This document shows positions 46,067 through 57,896 of a stretch of DNA of 64,000 nt, piece by piece. The DNA is taken from positions 1 through 64,000 of the forward strand of contig JAGFNK010000002.1 in the NCBI GenBank assembly GCA_025769875.1, in the 5' to 3' direction. The position numbers were made by a program, and so were the translations under genes. Each line of letters starts with the position of its first letter. Within the stretch, counting starts at the first letter, position 1. This stretch comes from Russula earlei (Eukaryota > Basidiomycota > Agaricomycetes > Russulales > Russulaceae). The notes below the pieces were generated by a model. That model saw only the letters and a program-made list of their open reading frames with translations, made no database searches and was not told the origin of the DNA.

Positions 46067-48002
46067 TGCGTTGATCTGTCGTGGTTTTACTGCGATTGAA
46101 ATGCGGAAGAAAATGGAGGTGTGGAGAGCGATGCGAACGTGCTTTTTAACATGGGATGGGCACATCTCCGGCCTGGAGGCTCGCTTGCGGGGTGGCGTCC
46201 CAGTACCTTTTCGGTACAGGCACAGCCTCACAGGTCGCCTCCGCGAGCTTTTACTATGCTGTTCTCCGCCTGGCCGGCTATGGATAACCTCGTGCACTCG
46301 GCGGAGTGCCGGGAAGCCTACAGGCCCGTGTAAGTATTAGCAGAGAAACGCCACCTGCGTGTCTGGCACCCTTCATTGTGCTGATGTGTCGGGCAGATCC
46401 GTCAAGGAAAGTTTGGCATTTCCACAAAACAGTCATTGGGACATTTTCGGTTCGCAGACGAGGAACAAAAGGTCCAAGCGCGTCTGGTCGGGGCCAAAAA
46501 CGCATTGAGCTGAGGCAGTCTCGGAGCTGCGCTTTAATGGCCTTGTGGGAATAGACCACATAAAATCCTCCGCAAGGGGCCAAAGTGATCCAAGCGCTTG
46601 GCGGTGTGGTCGTGAACGGGTAAGCTCCAACGAGACGTTGCTGCTTCCAAGTCGGGCTGACCCCAGGCATTTTTCCCCGTTGATACCGTGAAGCCAAGTC
46701 GAACTCATCAGATACTGTTTGAGGTAAATGTAAGGTCATGCAGATCTTTTCGGTTACGTTGACATAATCAGTTCATGCCCTAAGACAGCAGGGTTTTACT
46801 GAATACTTATGATTGACAGTCAATGGGGAACACGAGCAGCTCGACAGCGCATCCCTTCCCGACGTGTGGAGTGGCTCTAGTACATTTGACACACAGTCAT
46901 TATCGTCATGTCGCTCTCTGGCGCGTCCATACCTTTCCTTCACTCGCATGCCGTGTCCAGTCGTGTCCAGTCCTGGCAATGCTTTTATTATTCCTCACGC
47001 ATCTCATAGGACATTCTGTGTACGACTGCATGCGCCCTTAGTTAGATCCCATCCTTCCTTATGTTCCGATTTCCTTAGACCCGAGACCCGACTGCCAATG
47101 CATGCTGTTGTCAATTGTCAACTATGGTGATGTTGAGTCCATCCAGAGTACGGGCCAGATGGACCTACGGTTGTATTTGTCTACGTTGACCCCGATATCT
47201 CATTTCCGTTGAGCGTCTGCCGAAGAACTGAACGGACTGCCCCGTTCTGGGCGCGACGCGGACCAGCGAGCAGATCGGGACCCTCGCAGAGAGGGTGTGA
47301 GCCCGAATCCAACACTGACTCAGACACCGAAGCTGAGTGACGAAGTCGCATGTACGTATGAAGGTGTACACATGCGCTCATCATCCGACGAGCTGCGGCC
47401 TGGCCGGCAAAGCGTTCAATGACGTAATCAAAGATATCGTGATGACTCGACATTCAACCGCACAAACGCCCCACATATTCTAGAACGTGCCGCCTTTCCA
47501 GGGCGGATAATGCTCTCGAAATCTGGGGTGGTGTGTTGGGGGTGTGGGGTGTGCAACACGGGGCTGGTGGATCAGCGGAGGTGATTTGACGCACGTGTGA
47601 TTTGACGCACACGTGGGTGCTCTCGGGCAAGGACACGTGATGTCGGAACCCGCCAAGTTGAGCCGATTCTTGGCACTTGGCACGGCACTTCCTCTCTCGG
47701 GGTAATCTGTAATAAGCTCCTCCATCGTCATCGTGTGCATCCGGCGGCGAGGGTCCATTGCCGCGATCGATGCTTGGACTGCAATAAGCTCACGGGACTC
47801 GACTATCCCAGAGGAGGGAGATGGCGATATAATCGTAATCGGGAGGGGGATAACACCTGGCATGGACCCAACGCTACGCTCAGTTCGTCCCGAGATCTGC
47901 CGTATTCGGGTATTGGTCCCAACATAAATCCACCACCTGATGCCCGCCCGCACCTGATCTCCCTGTCCTGCTCGTCCCCATTTCCCTTACCCCCCCTCCG
48001 TC
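46067..48002. other. Long intergenic region
   Basis: Nearly 2 kb without a supported gene; scattered 60-150 codon frames overlap on both strands and match nothing recognised. The right part carries repeated GTGATTTGACGCAC words and three CACGTG boxes (separate entry) upstream of the YTP1-like gene. Confidence 0.45.
47581..47639. promoter_or_regulatory. Cluster of three CACGTG boxes
   Basis: CACGTG occurs at 47592-47597, 47610-47615 and 47634-47639. The first two follow direct repeats of GTGATTTGACGCAC. CACGTG is the core site of bHLH factors such as Cbf1/Pho4 types. They lie about 360-410 bases before the ATG of the YTP1-like gene. Confidence 0.5.
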
Positions 48003-50209
48003 ATGCATCTCTATGGGCTCACCCTCGCTTTTCTCCTGCCCTCTCTCGCCATACTTGCTGCAGACTCGGTCATTGCCGCGATCACATATCCACCCGATCT
48101 CACCGTGCGGAATCTGCGCTTATCTCAGAGAGATGTCGGCCACCTTTCTTTCCCCCTATGCGCCCGCGATGGCGATCAGCACGGTCACGGTCACGAGAGT
48201 GCACCCCTACTCGAGCTCAACGAGACCGAAGTGCTTCTGCACCATGCACCGACTCCGCCGTCCTATTGGTCTATCGACATCGACGACCCCGATCCCGGGA
48301 AAACCAGACATCCTAGCCTCATGGCCCTACACGCGCTCTTTATGACGTCCGCTTTCTTTGGCGCCCTTCCCGCTGGTTCGTCTTGGTACGACCCGTGATC
48401 GCTTCTGTTCTGATTCCTAACGACAGGGATCGCGCTTCGTTCCCTCAATCATGCTTGGTACGGCGTTTCGATGATCTTGTTCTGGACGTTCGTCGTTCTC
48501 GGCTGTGGGGCAAGCGGGCTATATCGGAAGCTCACGCCTAATATCTAAGTCCATTTGGTCCTTGTTCGTGGGCCATTGTGAACATTCCCTCCTTTTGCAG
48601 GTATGAGGGGCAGATGCATCGCGCTCATGCATATCTCGTCCTTACTTTGGCGCTCATTCTCTCGGCAATTGATTTGTTCGCTGGGGCTAGCCGCGCCATC
48701 ACGTACATCGGGGCTATTGAACGACAAGGCGGCTTTTCCATTCGTTCATTTTGGAAATGCGTCATCCTTAGTCACCGTGACGGCAACAACACGCGTGACG
48801 TCAACGACGGCGAATACACCAGTTTGGTCGCGGAGGAGCGAGAAGAAGATCTAGAGGAGAATTTCAAGACCCATTCCTATTCCGATCATCGATTTGTCGC
48901 TGCAGCTGCAGACCCGAACATACCCGACGATGAGACCGTCCGATGGGTGGTCAATGTTCGGCGCAACACGCCAGTCTCCCCGATCTCTGACCAAACCTTT
49001 CATCGACTTCCGGTCCTCAGGGGGTTCCCATTCCGATGAGGTCCCCCAGGACCAAGATCGCGTCGTCAACGATATTCCCCTTTCGCGTCGCCTCGGTCAA
49101 CTGCTATTTGCAACCCTGCAGCGTTTCCTTGTCTTTGCGGGCTTCGCTCAATTCATGCACGGTATCGTCATTTATACTGGCGGTTGTCGTGGGAATTATT
49201 TAAATGGGTGCCTTGCCCACGTTATCAGTGAGCTGAGACGATTTCCCTGTACTTTTGACGCGTTCCTGATCGCGCAATGTGGCCATCCAGAGGGTGGCAT
49301 TTTTTGGTGCTACGGCCTTGCCACTTTCGCTCGTTTCCTTGGATCGTTTTCCGAGCTTGGTTGGGCATGGAATCGAGCTCCCACCGGCCACCATGTCTCC
49401 GCCGAATTTGTCGAGTCTCTTGTGATCTTCCTGTATGGGATAACCAACACATGGATGGAGCGGTTCGGCGCACATCCTGGCGACCCATATACCACCAAGG
49501 AGGTTCAGCATATTAGTATCGCCGTCATGTTTTGGTTTGCAGGTCTGGTCGGGATGGGACTGGAATCCCGTCGCTTGCGACGTTGGCTTTCAGGGGGGTC
49601 CACACCGTCTTTGAAAGCCTCCAGCAAAGTTAGCGCCTTCACAGAGCCAGCCAGTCATAGGGGAAGCTTCAATCCGTTCCCCGCCCTGGTGATCGGCGTT
49701 ACTGGAGTGGTGATGAGCGCACACTTCCAGACCTATCTATTCCAGGTGAGGCCTTTAAACACGCATGTCCTTGAGCATGTGCCGACGCCAGAGAAAGGTT
49801 CAAATACATGCCCTCTGGGGTTATTGCCTCACCGGCTTTGCCGTTTTGCGCTGCCTGACCTATTTCTTCGTCTGGCTCAACCCACCGCATTCCGTCCTTC
49901 CCTCCCGTCCTCCCTCGGAAGCCCTAGCTAGTTTCCTCCTCGCGTGCGGAGGTCTGCTCTTTATCTTGAGCGACGAGGAGATCACGTTTGCCGCTATACG
50001 AAGGCGCTATGATGGTATTCCCGTTCATATATGCCCGTCTGTGCGTCTCATGGCAGCTAACGGTGCGCTCGACAGATGTCATGATGTTCCTCAATCTCGC
50101 CGTTGCTATTACATGTTTTGCATTCTGCTGGACCATGCTGGTCGTTGCCTTCAAAGGCTGGCTCAGGTCCAGAAGCCACAGTGCCGTACCTTTCCATCCC
50201 TCTACCTAA
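48003..50209 (+). CDS. YTP1-like multi-pass membrane protein, disrupted
   Basis: The product has a signal peptide (LYGLTLAFLLPSLAILAADS) and a DUF2427-like N-terminal region. Many hydrophobic helices follow (LQRFLVFAGFAQFMHGIVIYTGG, GGIFWCYGLATFARFLGSF), ending after FCWTMLVVAFKGW. This is the layout of fungal YTP1-like proteins, of unknown function. Normal introns: 48376-48426, 49228-49290, 49750-49798 and 50015-50074 (approximate ends for the last two). Two defects are visible. The intron after YRKLTPN begins CTAAGT at 48545 instead of the expected GTAAGT. The frame also changes near 48995-49005 between the SDQT and SSGGSHSDE blocks. Either the gene is dead or the sequence has errors. Confidence 0.72.
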
Positions 50210-50391
50210 ACCCGTGTATCTCATTTCCGACGCCTTGCCACAACTGGTAGGTTTTCTTTACACCGAAGTTCCTGTTGTTGCACTACATTCACCACCTTCC
50301 CCTCTGACCCATTCGACTTCTAACGAGATCTCAATTACTTTGTACGCCCTCTTGTCTTAGAAATAGTCATAATGCCATCTCTTGTTTTTCT

Positions 50392-52063
50392 TTACGACTC
50401 TGTTGGTGAAACAGAATCGACATCATCAGCTTCATCTGTCCGAAGCTGTAACCAGACGTAGTCTCCCAGAGCGCCCATCCATATCCAAAAGCCCGCCCAT
50501 CCGCATGCGACGAAGCCCCTTCCGCAAGCGGCGCGGTCGTCGAAATCCGTCTCGTATACGATGCGCGCGAGCTGCGCGGCCGCGAGGCCGGTCCGAGGAA
50601 GAACGGCACGCCCTGCGCGTTGAGATGACCCGCCAGCGCGACGCAGCCGACCGAGGACGCGGAGAAGGCTGGCGAGGACCGAGCGCGTGCGCTCGCCGAA
50701 CAGCAGGGCCGTCGAGCGGATGCCGACGCGCGCGTCGTCCGCCTTGTCCTGGTGCGCGTAGACGCTGTCGTACACCAGCGTCCAGAACACGCCGCCCGCG
50801 TAGAGCGCCCCGGCGACGGGCCAGTGCACCGCGCCCGACACCGCGGACCAGCCGAGGAGCGCGCCCCAGTTGAACGCGAGACCTGGGGGGGGGGGTGGGC
50901 ATGGGCGTCCGGCGAAGGGAGTGGGGGGGGGGGGGGGGGCGCGGGGCGGGGCGGGCGGGGCGGGAATGGGCGTCGTGGTGTTGAGTGTTCGGTTTGTGCG
51001 TGTTTTGGCGGGGAAGGGACGGGAAGGGACGGGACGCACCGAGGACCGCTTGGGGCCAATAGGTGATGCGCTTCATGAGCGGGTAGGTGATCACCAGGGA
51101 CAGCGAGGTTGCGCCCAGGACGATGCTGGGTCGCGTTTTTTTTTTTTTTTTTTGCGTTGCGTTTGCGAAAGGGAAGCGGGACGTCCGACGTGGCGAGCGA
51201 GAGACGGTGCGTAGTAGAGCGCATATACAACGTAAACATAGATAATAATAATGAAGCGGGGTTGGGGGGGCGACGCGACGCACCTGTACCAGTTCAGCTG
51301 CGTGAGCACGGCGAGGCCCGCGGCCAACTGCGGCGCGAGGAACGCGATGGCCTGACGGGGCGTGATGTCCCCCCGCGCGAGCGGACGCGACTTGGTACGC
51401 TCTGGAGATGTGGAGGAACGCGGCATTATTTTGGTTTTCTTGTTTGTCAGCAGCGTGCGGGGGCGGGGGCGCGGTGGCCTGGCCTGGCCTGCGTTACGCA
51501 CCGACGGCGTTGTCCAAGTTCCGATCCCACAGGTCGTTGATGGTGCAGCCTGCGCCGCGCATGATCAAAGCGCCTGTGCCGAACAGGACGACGTGTTTCA
51601 GAGGGACGGACGGGGGCGCGTTGAGCGCGTACGAAGCCATGGTGATTGACCAGGCTGCGAGCGCGTGAGTGAGTTGAAAGTTCGGGGATGGGGTCCTGGC
51701 CCCGTGGGCCGACGTGACCGCCCACGAGGTCAGAAGGGACGGAGGGCGAGACGCACCGCAGGGATAAAATAACAGAAGCGTGCCGATGGGTTTGTCAATA
51801 CGAGTGAGGTAAAGATACGGTTGAATGTTGGGTGGGAGCCGATTCACCCATGTTGTCGGAGGTATCGAAGTCTGAGTGGTGTACGTTGAGTTCTGTGGGG
51901 TGGAGCATAATGGTTGTGCCTTCGGTATATAATTGCGCTGCGCATGAGTTATATCAAATTTGGGTCTCGGGGAGGCCACTCGGAGAGGAGAGAGAGATTT
52001 GTGGCGTGCCCAAAGTGCCCGGCACTGGCACCAACGCGATGATTTGTGAGTGACGGCATACAT
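50392..52063 (-). CDS. COQ2: 4-hydroxybenzoate polyprenyltransferase, mitochondrial
   Basis: A UbiA-family prenyltransferase that attaches the polyprenyl tail to 4-hydroxybenzoate in ubiquinone synthesis, in the inner mitochondrial membrane. Exons are 51757-52063, 51502-51654, 51284-51401, 51040-51125 and 50392-50882. A basic presequence precedes [16 protein letters not shown]. The first Asp-rich site is NDLWDRNLD and the second [13 protein letters not shown], both complete, and hydrophobic helices fill the rest. Inside the last exon the expected sequence [21 protein letters not shown] lies in a different frame (50592-50670), so an extra base near 50668-50672 and a missing base near 50590 are implied. 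The frame recovers afterwards to [19 protein letters not shown]. Introns contain long G/C homopolymers. Confidence 0.88.
50883..50940. repeat. G-homopolymer runs in COQ2 intron
   Basis: Two plus-strand G runs, about 11 G from 50885 and about 17 G ending near 50938, followed by GCGGGGCGGGGCGGGCGGGG. They lie in a COQ2 intron (C-rich on the coding strand) and could form a G-quadruplex on the plus strand. Confidence 0.75.
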
Positions 52064-52219
52064 GTACGACAGAAAGGAATAATGGTGGTGGCAAAACCTT
52101 GGGACCTGACTATAATCTTATCTTATCAAGGCCTCTCTCCTCCACAAGCAAGATGAAACAGAATGAAAACAGGTGAAGCTACATTACATTCACGACACCC
52201 ACAGATCCCATAACCAATG

Positions 52220-53146
52220 TCAATTCTCTCCCCAATCCTTCGCAATCTTGAGCAGCCAGTTGCAAACTAGACCATCGAAGGTTAATGGCGTTCAAAACAA
52301 TGATCAGCTCGACTCACCAAGCCACTCATTTTTATCGAGGTCAATGACTTTGCTCGTGACCGTGTACACTCCCCTAGCTATCACCCCCGAAGGAAATTCA
52401 TCTGATATCACCTCCGTAAAACGTGGATCCGGGTCCGCACTGTAGGATCCAAGCATGGTTTCCACCTTGTCTGTACCAAGAGTCAGAACTCGGCTGGTAT
52501 GATCACTATCTAAATGTAATGTACCTTTTAGACCTATACCCCTGCGCTTGGTCACTTGGATGTAACGGGCACCCTAGTCCTGTGATCAGCTCTTTGTGAC
52601 AGAAATTTTCAACCAGAGCATACGGTGACGATAGAATGGTTAACTTTATATGAAATGATAGCCCTGTTCGCGGACCACGGTGACTCTATTGCACACACGA
52701 GGGATTGGCCAAACATGCTCACTTATACGACGCTCCCTCCTTTACTTGAACGGGATTATTCTCGTAGTACTTCCGCTTTTCCTCGCTGGAGAAGTCGAGC
52801 TTAATTGACTTCCCTCCTGGAAGCGAGGGGGAGGTGAGCTCCAGGCTCAGGACGGTGACCTACGGGAGAGTAGGTGAAAGCCACGGGCGAGACACGCGAT
52901 GCAAACAAAGAGCTACCTTGGGTTGGCTTGTATCCCCACTAGCAGCCGCGTCAAGTCCAAGGCTGGCTTTCCAACGTGCCAAACTCTCATCGTTTGCGTC
53001 TAGATTGCGATATTCTTCAATCGTTTTACCGGCGGTGGGATTGTATCCTGCAAGTAATCAGAATCGGGGCCAACTGCGGGAGAGTGTGCCCACCTGGGGT
53101 ATTGTTGGCCGAAAAAATCGTCAGCATCTTCATGTATGTCGGCCAT
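52220..53146 (-). CDS. RDI1: Rho GDP-dissociation inhibitor
   Basis: RhoGDI extracts Rho/Cdc42 GTPases from membranes and holds them in the cytosol. The second exon carries GYNPTAGKTIEEYRNLDAND and ESLARWKASLG, the regulatory-arm motif. Next come VTVLSLELTSPSLPGGKS, SYKVNHSIVTGARYIQVTKR, DKVETMLGSY, FPSGVIARGVYTVTSK and, after a short intron, the family ending NWLLKIAKDW. The immunoglobulin-like domain is complete and internal introns keep phase. At the 5' end the ATG at 53146 (MADIHEDADD) is not in phase with exon 2. An ATG at 53133 is, but gives an atypical N terminus. One T fewer in the T6 run at 53112-53117 would reconcile them. Confidence 0.88.
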
Positions 53147-53423
53147 GGTATCAGATTTAGGTGTTGACGTTCAGTAGTCAGGCGTATGGTCAAGAAAAAA
53201 AGAAAAGTTGGTGTACCAGGCGGTGACCGACCCATGCGGCGATAATCGGATGTTCCCACGGTTCCTTATCTCAGTCCTGCGATGTTCGATCGACAATTGG
53301 CCAATTCAGTTCAGTTCAATTCAACAAATTCAATCAACCTATCGGGATCTTATAACGAAACGGTGACAAGCGTCCCCACACAACCCTCCCCGTATTCAAT
53401 ATTTGGCCTTAGTGGCCCAATCG
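53147..53423. other. Spacer between RhoGDI and the CCCH gene
   Basis: RhoGDI promoter and 3' region of the upstream CCCH gene, both on the minus strand. No separate gene. Confidence 0.4.
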
Positions 53424-54998
53424 TTACATGCTCGTCTCAGTCGGGGACTGTGTTTGGTCACCCTTTGGACGATGCATTCCGGCTGCCAGTGGGATGGTAA
53501 CAACGTTTGTGGCGTTCGCGGTGAAAATTGGCATGAGTTACTCACAGCCTTTGAATCGACAGTTGTCCTTGTACAAATGGTGACACTTCATACCAAATGG
53601 ACAAACATGGCCCCAGCAGCAGTTGGTTCCGTGCGGACACTCGCCATCTAGACGCCATCGAAATGAGGGGGTTTTTTCGCTACGCAGACATCGGCGTACC
53701 ATTGTTCAAGAACCAGCAGGGAGACTGCTTTGCATTCTTGGCGAGCGTAACGAGTTGCTCATCTGTTAGATCGTACTCGTGTGAGTACTTGCAACGGCCC
53801 TAATTTACGGATTGTGACTTTTGAGGGCGATCTCTCAGTATTTCAGACGAGTTGCTCACCTCTCTAGAGCAGGACTCCATGAGGTAGTACTCATTGCACG
53901 GGGGAGGGTTTTCTGCGATTAGGCGGTAAAATATAAGTAATGATTGATATTTTATGTAGAAAAACGTACGCCTATACAGGGGCTGCGCCAGTCTGTCAGC
54001 GTAAAACGCGGGCGAGATTGTGTTGAAAGCTTACGAGAGTCGGGTCGATGACGCTCCGCCTGCGCTGCATGTTGAAAGGCTTTGGAGGAGTGCTAGCTTC
54101 GGGTTCATCAGCCTCCGCCAGAGGGAATGAGGGTGTAATACGGGGGGTTGTCGGCACAAAATGGCCGGGGAGACTGCCATCCATGAACAACCCCGGCAAC
54201 ATGAGAGAAGGGAGGCGGGCAGATGCGCTGTTCAATAGGCCGTTGTGGCTCCGCAGGATGGTTAGTTTGTTCCTGGCGCCGCATGCTTCGAGAGTAGGAG
54301 TAATAGACAAGAACTCCGACCCATTTCCACCTGGCCCCAGGGATAACCATCAAATCGGTATCAGCGACAACAAATCGGTACAAACCGCTAAAGAAGATGC
54401 GAACGGTCTCGGAAAGACCGGCGAAGAGTTGCAAGTGTTCTGGGTGAGGAGGTTAGAGAAGTATACCCTGACTCGTAGGTGACCTACCTTCTATTTTCTT
54501 GCTTGCGTCCTTCTTGTTGTTTACCTCGACTATATTCAAATAAGGTGTTTCATTCAACCCGACGATAAATCCGTCGAATTGTTCGCCTGTACAGTATTCG
54601 CCGATGATTAGATCTTTCCGGGACCGGGTTTTCGTGACGTATAGGGTGATAGAGAGGTTGACATTTCCACCTGGAAGGGACTTATCATTGGCGAGATGAT
54701 CCGTAACAATGCGAACAATCTCTTGTCCAGCCTTTCTCCCGCCTTCCTCGCCTTGCGTAATATAGGTGGACGAAAATATGCATCGAGTTCCATCGATTAC
54801 GCAGAGTGCAAGGCTCTTCTGGGGGGGCGCGAAAGTGACCTCCCGTCTACTCGTGACGTCTTGAGAACCTCTCGTGGCAGAAAGGGCCTGCTTCCAAACA
54901 GTAATTTCGACTTCCAATTCCTTCACTCTGTGAACAAGGTGGGCATTCTCATCGGACGTCGCCTTGGCGAGCTCTATCGGCAGTTGAGTGGAATACAA
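53424..54998 (-). CDS. DUF7923-CCCH zinc-finger protein (5' end incomplete)
   Basis: A coiled-coil start (ENAHLVHRVKELEVEITVWKQ) leads into the DUF7923-type domain. Its motifs are LALCVIDGTRCIF, YITQGEEGGRKAGQEIV, FDGFIVGLNETPYLNIVEV and LSETVRIFFSG, ending at LMLPGLFMDG. Then come three CCCH-like fingers: PPPCNEYYLMESCSREGRCKYSH, CWFLNNDGECPHGTNCCWGH and CPFGMKCHHLYKDNC. The family is presumed to bind RNA. All internal introns, including around a 13-nt exon at 53970-53982, keep phase. The frame at 54998 opens with TTG, so the first exon lies upstream (about 55000-55110) and was not resolved. Confidence 0.82.
53970..53982 (-). other. 13-nt micro-exon
   Basis: On the coding strand CCCCTGTATAGGC, flanked by the acceptor GGCGCAG and donor GTACGT. 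It inserts PLYR between IDPTL and QNPPPC and is the only way to keep both phase and the family motif. Confidence 0.65.
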
Positions 54999-55136
54999 GC
55001 GCGGGGTACTCCGAGGTGCGCACCCTGGACCCTAGACAGAAGTTCTTGCCTGAAAAAATATGATTCAATCGGCCACCCATCGGCAGAATCGCGGTCGGTA
55101 GAAGTCTCACCATTGCCCCTGCAAATTCCCATTTAA

Positions 55137-55596
55137 CGTAGATTGCATTTGAGAGATGAGCTTAAAGAGATGAAATGATGGTGCTGCAAGAGCAGTAACC
55201 TTATGGGGAGGCTGAGAACTGAAAGTTCAACGAGTGAAAAGGTTTCAAGAATACGTCTTATATATGTTTAAGGCTTCGCAGCAATAGGACTGCGGATGGG
55301 GCGTGGCAAGGTGAAAGAAACCAGGTAGTGAATCATTTGACTGGCGCTCGAGAATCCAAGTACACGGGCGCCCCGTGCCTCAATGTGAATTCGGCACAGA
55401 TGAGCTGAGGAAGGATTGCCATCTTGAGATATGATGACTGCGGGGACATGCCCCTACTATGCTAGGACTCGGGCGCCAATCAGAGCGTAGCTTGAGCTGG
55501 AAGGTGGACTTCCGATGGATGTGCTACCCTGACAAGTCCCTAGAAAACATGAGGTATAACGCCCCTTGTGTGATGGGATGGCCAGTGAATTAAACC
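55137..55596. other. Intergenic, divergent promoters
   Basis: About 460 bases between the CCCH gene (minus) and CDT1 (plus). A TATATATG stretch lies near 55260. No gene supported. Confidence 0.45.
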
Positions 55597-57618
55597 ATGT
55601 CTCAAGCAAGTCGACGACGACGACCAGACGAGAGATCATGTGATCGCGTCAAATTGGCGGTCGACGCGTCTCCAACTGGGTCCCTCACACCACCCATGTC
55701 CGATCTCTACTCCTCGTTGTACATATCCCCAAAAAAGAAGCGTTTTTTGTCTGTCGATGAAGATGAAACAACTCTCACACCGAAAAGGTTGAGGGCTCGG
55801 TAAGTAATTCAGCTCCTATTAATACCATCTTCTTCTCACAGAGATAAAGACCACCGTCACCTCCAAAGACGATCAAAGCCAAGATAGGTTGCACCTCTGA
55901 ACCCATCTCTGGTTCTCCCACACTCCCTCCGCATCTATCACGACTTTTCAAGATTCAGACTAGCCTGCAACATGCCCTTTCCCATGCCCTGGCCTCATCC
56001 GCTGCCTCACCCTCAGCCGAAACTGGGATTTTGCGAAATGTAGTGAATCACCATTCCCTGAACGCGTACGCTGGTCTCAGCGTCGAGTTGGACATGAACG
56101 ATCTCTCCCGCCTTTGTTGGCTCTGGGAATGGGAGGGCGATGTGATCCCGCCTACAAAAGCGTTGTCTAGCACAAAGGACGACAACCCCAATCCCTTCTT
56201 GGAAGACCCGTCTATCTCCCAACAGCCCAAGGATTGGACACGTGGGTCCATGGGCTTCGTGATCAACCCCACGACACACTTTTCCAAGACGTCCAAGTCT
56301 CGAATTCCGGCATATGGCATCGGCATTGAAGTAGAGATGGATTTAGACAAAGATATGGGTAGTGGCATGGCTTCCGTTGCACGTTGGACGGCTGACGGTG
56401 AGACAAGACGACAAGCTATTCTTTCAAAGTTACGGCGATGGGTTGAGGTCCGTCCTTCCGAGCCTAGTCAGATAAGAATCCAGTCTGATGTTCTGGCTGT
56501 AGCTACATGCAGGACACGACTCAGATACCAAATCTTCCTATGGCTGATCTACCACAATTGATCATTCCTAACAAGCCTTCCACGCTTACTCGGCTCCTTG
56601 CATCCGCCTCTCCCAAGACCCCATCCTCTATAAGGGTCTTATCAACGCCACCTTCCCCAACTTCCCCAACGAAGGCATCGAAGGCATCGTCGTCAAATTC
56701 TCCGACGAAGGGATCCTTCGCTCTCCCGGCCAATACCCCTCACAGATTAACGCCTTCACTAGACAAAGTATCGGCGTTCAAGGCAAGGCCTATCGCTACA
56801 AGTTCCATACAATTCCCAAAAACGCCCTCCCGTCGTGCATTGCTTAATGACCTGACGGGTCTTTTGACTCCGAGAACGCCTTCTGTATCACCTTCCAAGT
56901 CAGATGCCGATGATTCACTACCATCCACTCCTGTCCAGCAAAAAGGCTCAAATGCGGATACTGTTCCCCAAACCCCGAGTTCGTCGCGCAGACAAGCCCT
57001 CTACGAGCGCGTCAGGCAAAAATCCTTGACAAACACTCCAGCAAAAACACCTAGCAAGAGCAAGGACATTCCAGGTGGGAAGATGAGTCGCGATCAGCTG
57101 CTCAAGTTAAGTCAGGAAGAAATGCGGCGTCGTGTGTTGCTCGGTCGGTTAGAGGGTATCGCTGAGAGTGTCTGGATGTAGGTCATTGTCCATTTCTTAA
57201 TCTTCCGTACTTATTCGTGGCACTCAGGCTCTTCGCGGGCCCCTCTACCACAACCCTCGGGCTCTCCGCTCGCAAGCGACGCGCTCTCCCTACCTCCGAG
57301 GTGGCCGGCGCAGTATTGAAGTCATCACCAGTCCCCATGTCCAGCGCCGAGGCCCATGAATCTCTCACCATCTTGACCAGCTTGTGCCCATTTTTCCTCA
57401 AGCCTCTGGATGTCGATGGGCAAGAGTGGCTAGAAATGCCGGCTTCGGTGCACTCCTCCAGCGAGAGGCTTGTGCCTACAAGTCCAGGCTCCGGCCGTGC
57501 GAAACATGACGACTTAGAAGGTGTATTAGCTCGCAGTCCGCGGCGAGTCAAGAAGGAAGGTGGCAGCCTCCGTGAAGTCCGGGAACGCATCAGACGGGAG
57601 ATTGAGATGCAAGACTGA
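55597..57618 (+). CDS. CDT1: DNA replication licensing factor CDT1-like
   Basis: Four exons (55597-55799, 55850-56447, 56513-57177, 57228-57618) join in phase to 618 residues. The basic N terminus ([15 protein letters not shown]) and many S/T-P sites suggest cell-cycle phosphorylation. The central winged-helix-like region contains [31 protein letters not shown] sequence and [14 protein letters not shown]. The C-terminal region has [22 protein letters not shown] then [17 protein letters not shown], the part that in CDT1 loads MCM helicase. The second intron acceptor near 55849 (ATAAAG) is weak but is the only one in phase. Acts in the nucleus with ORC/Cdc6 to license origins. Intact. Confidence 0.83.
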
Positions 57619-57896
57619 CATGACATGACGATATACTCATGATCTACATCGCTTTTATGCTGCATTTACGGTTGATGTTTTCCCCTCTATTCAATGCACT
57701 CCGAACCTCTCGTTTTGCAATACCTTGCGATACCTGTTACATCTGCGTTATGCTTTGCGAAACCTTCCTCAAACTAGCGATACCTAGCGTTGTCCCACAT
57801 TATCGATAATGTAATCTTATCCTTCAAAACCATTCAGGGGTCCTCTCCTCAAATTATGGGTAAGCTATGCAGGCATGATACAGCTGCGTTGCCTGC

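Noticed and set aside
50432..51501. Long Arg-rich frames on both strands over COQ2
   Set aside because: They read through COQ2 introns and GC-rich exons out of frame; the COQ2 exons explain the coding signal, apart from the 80-base window reported as a frame change.
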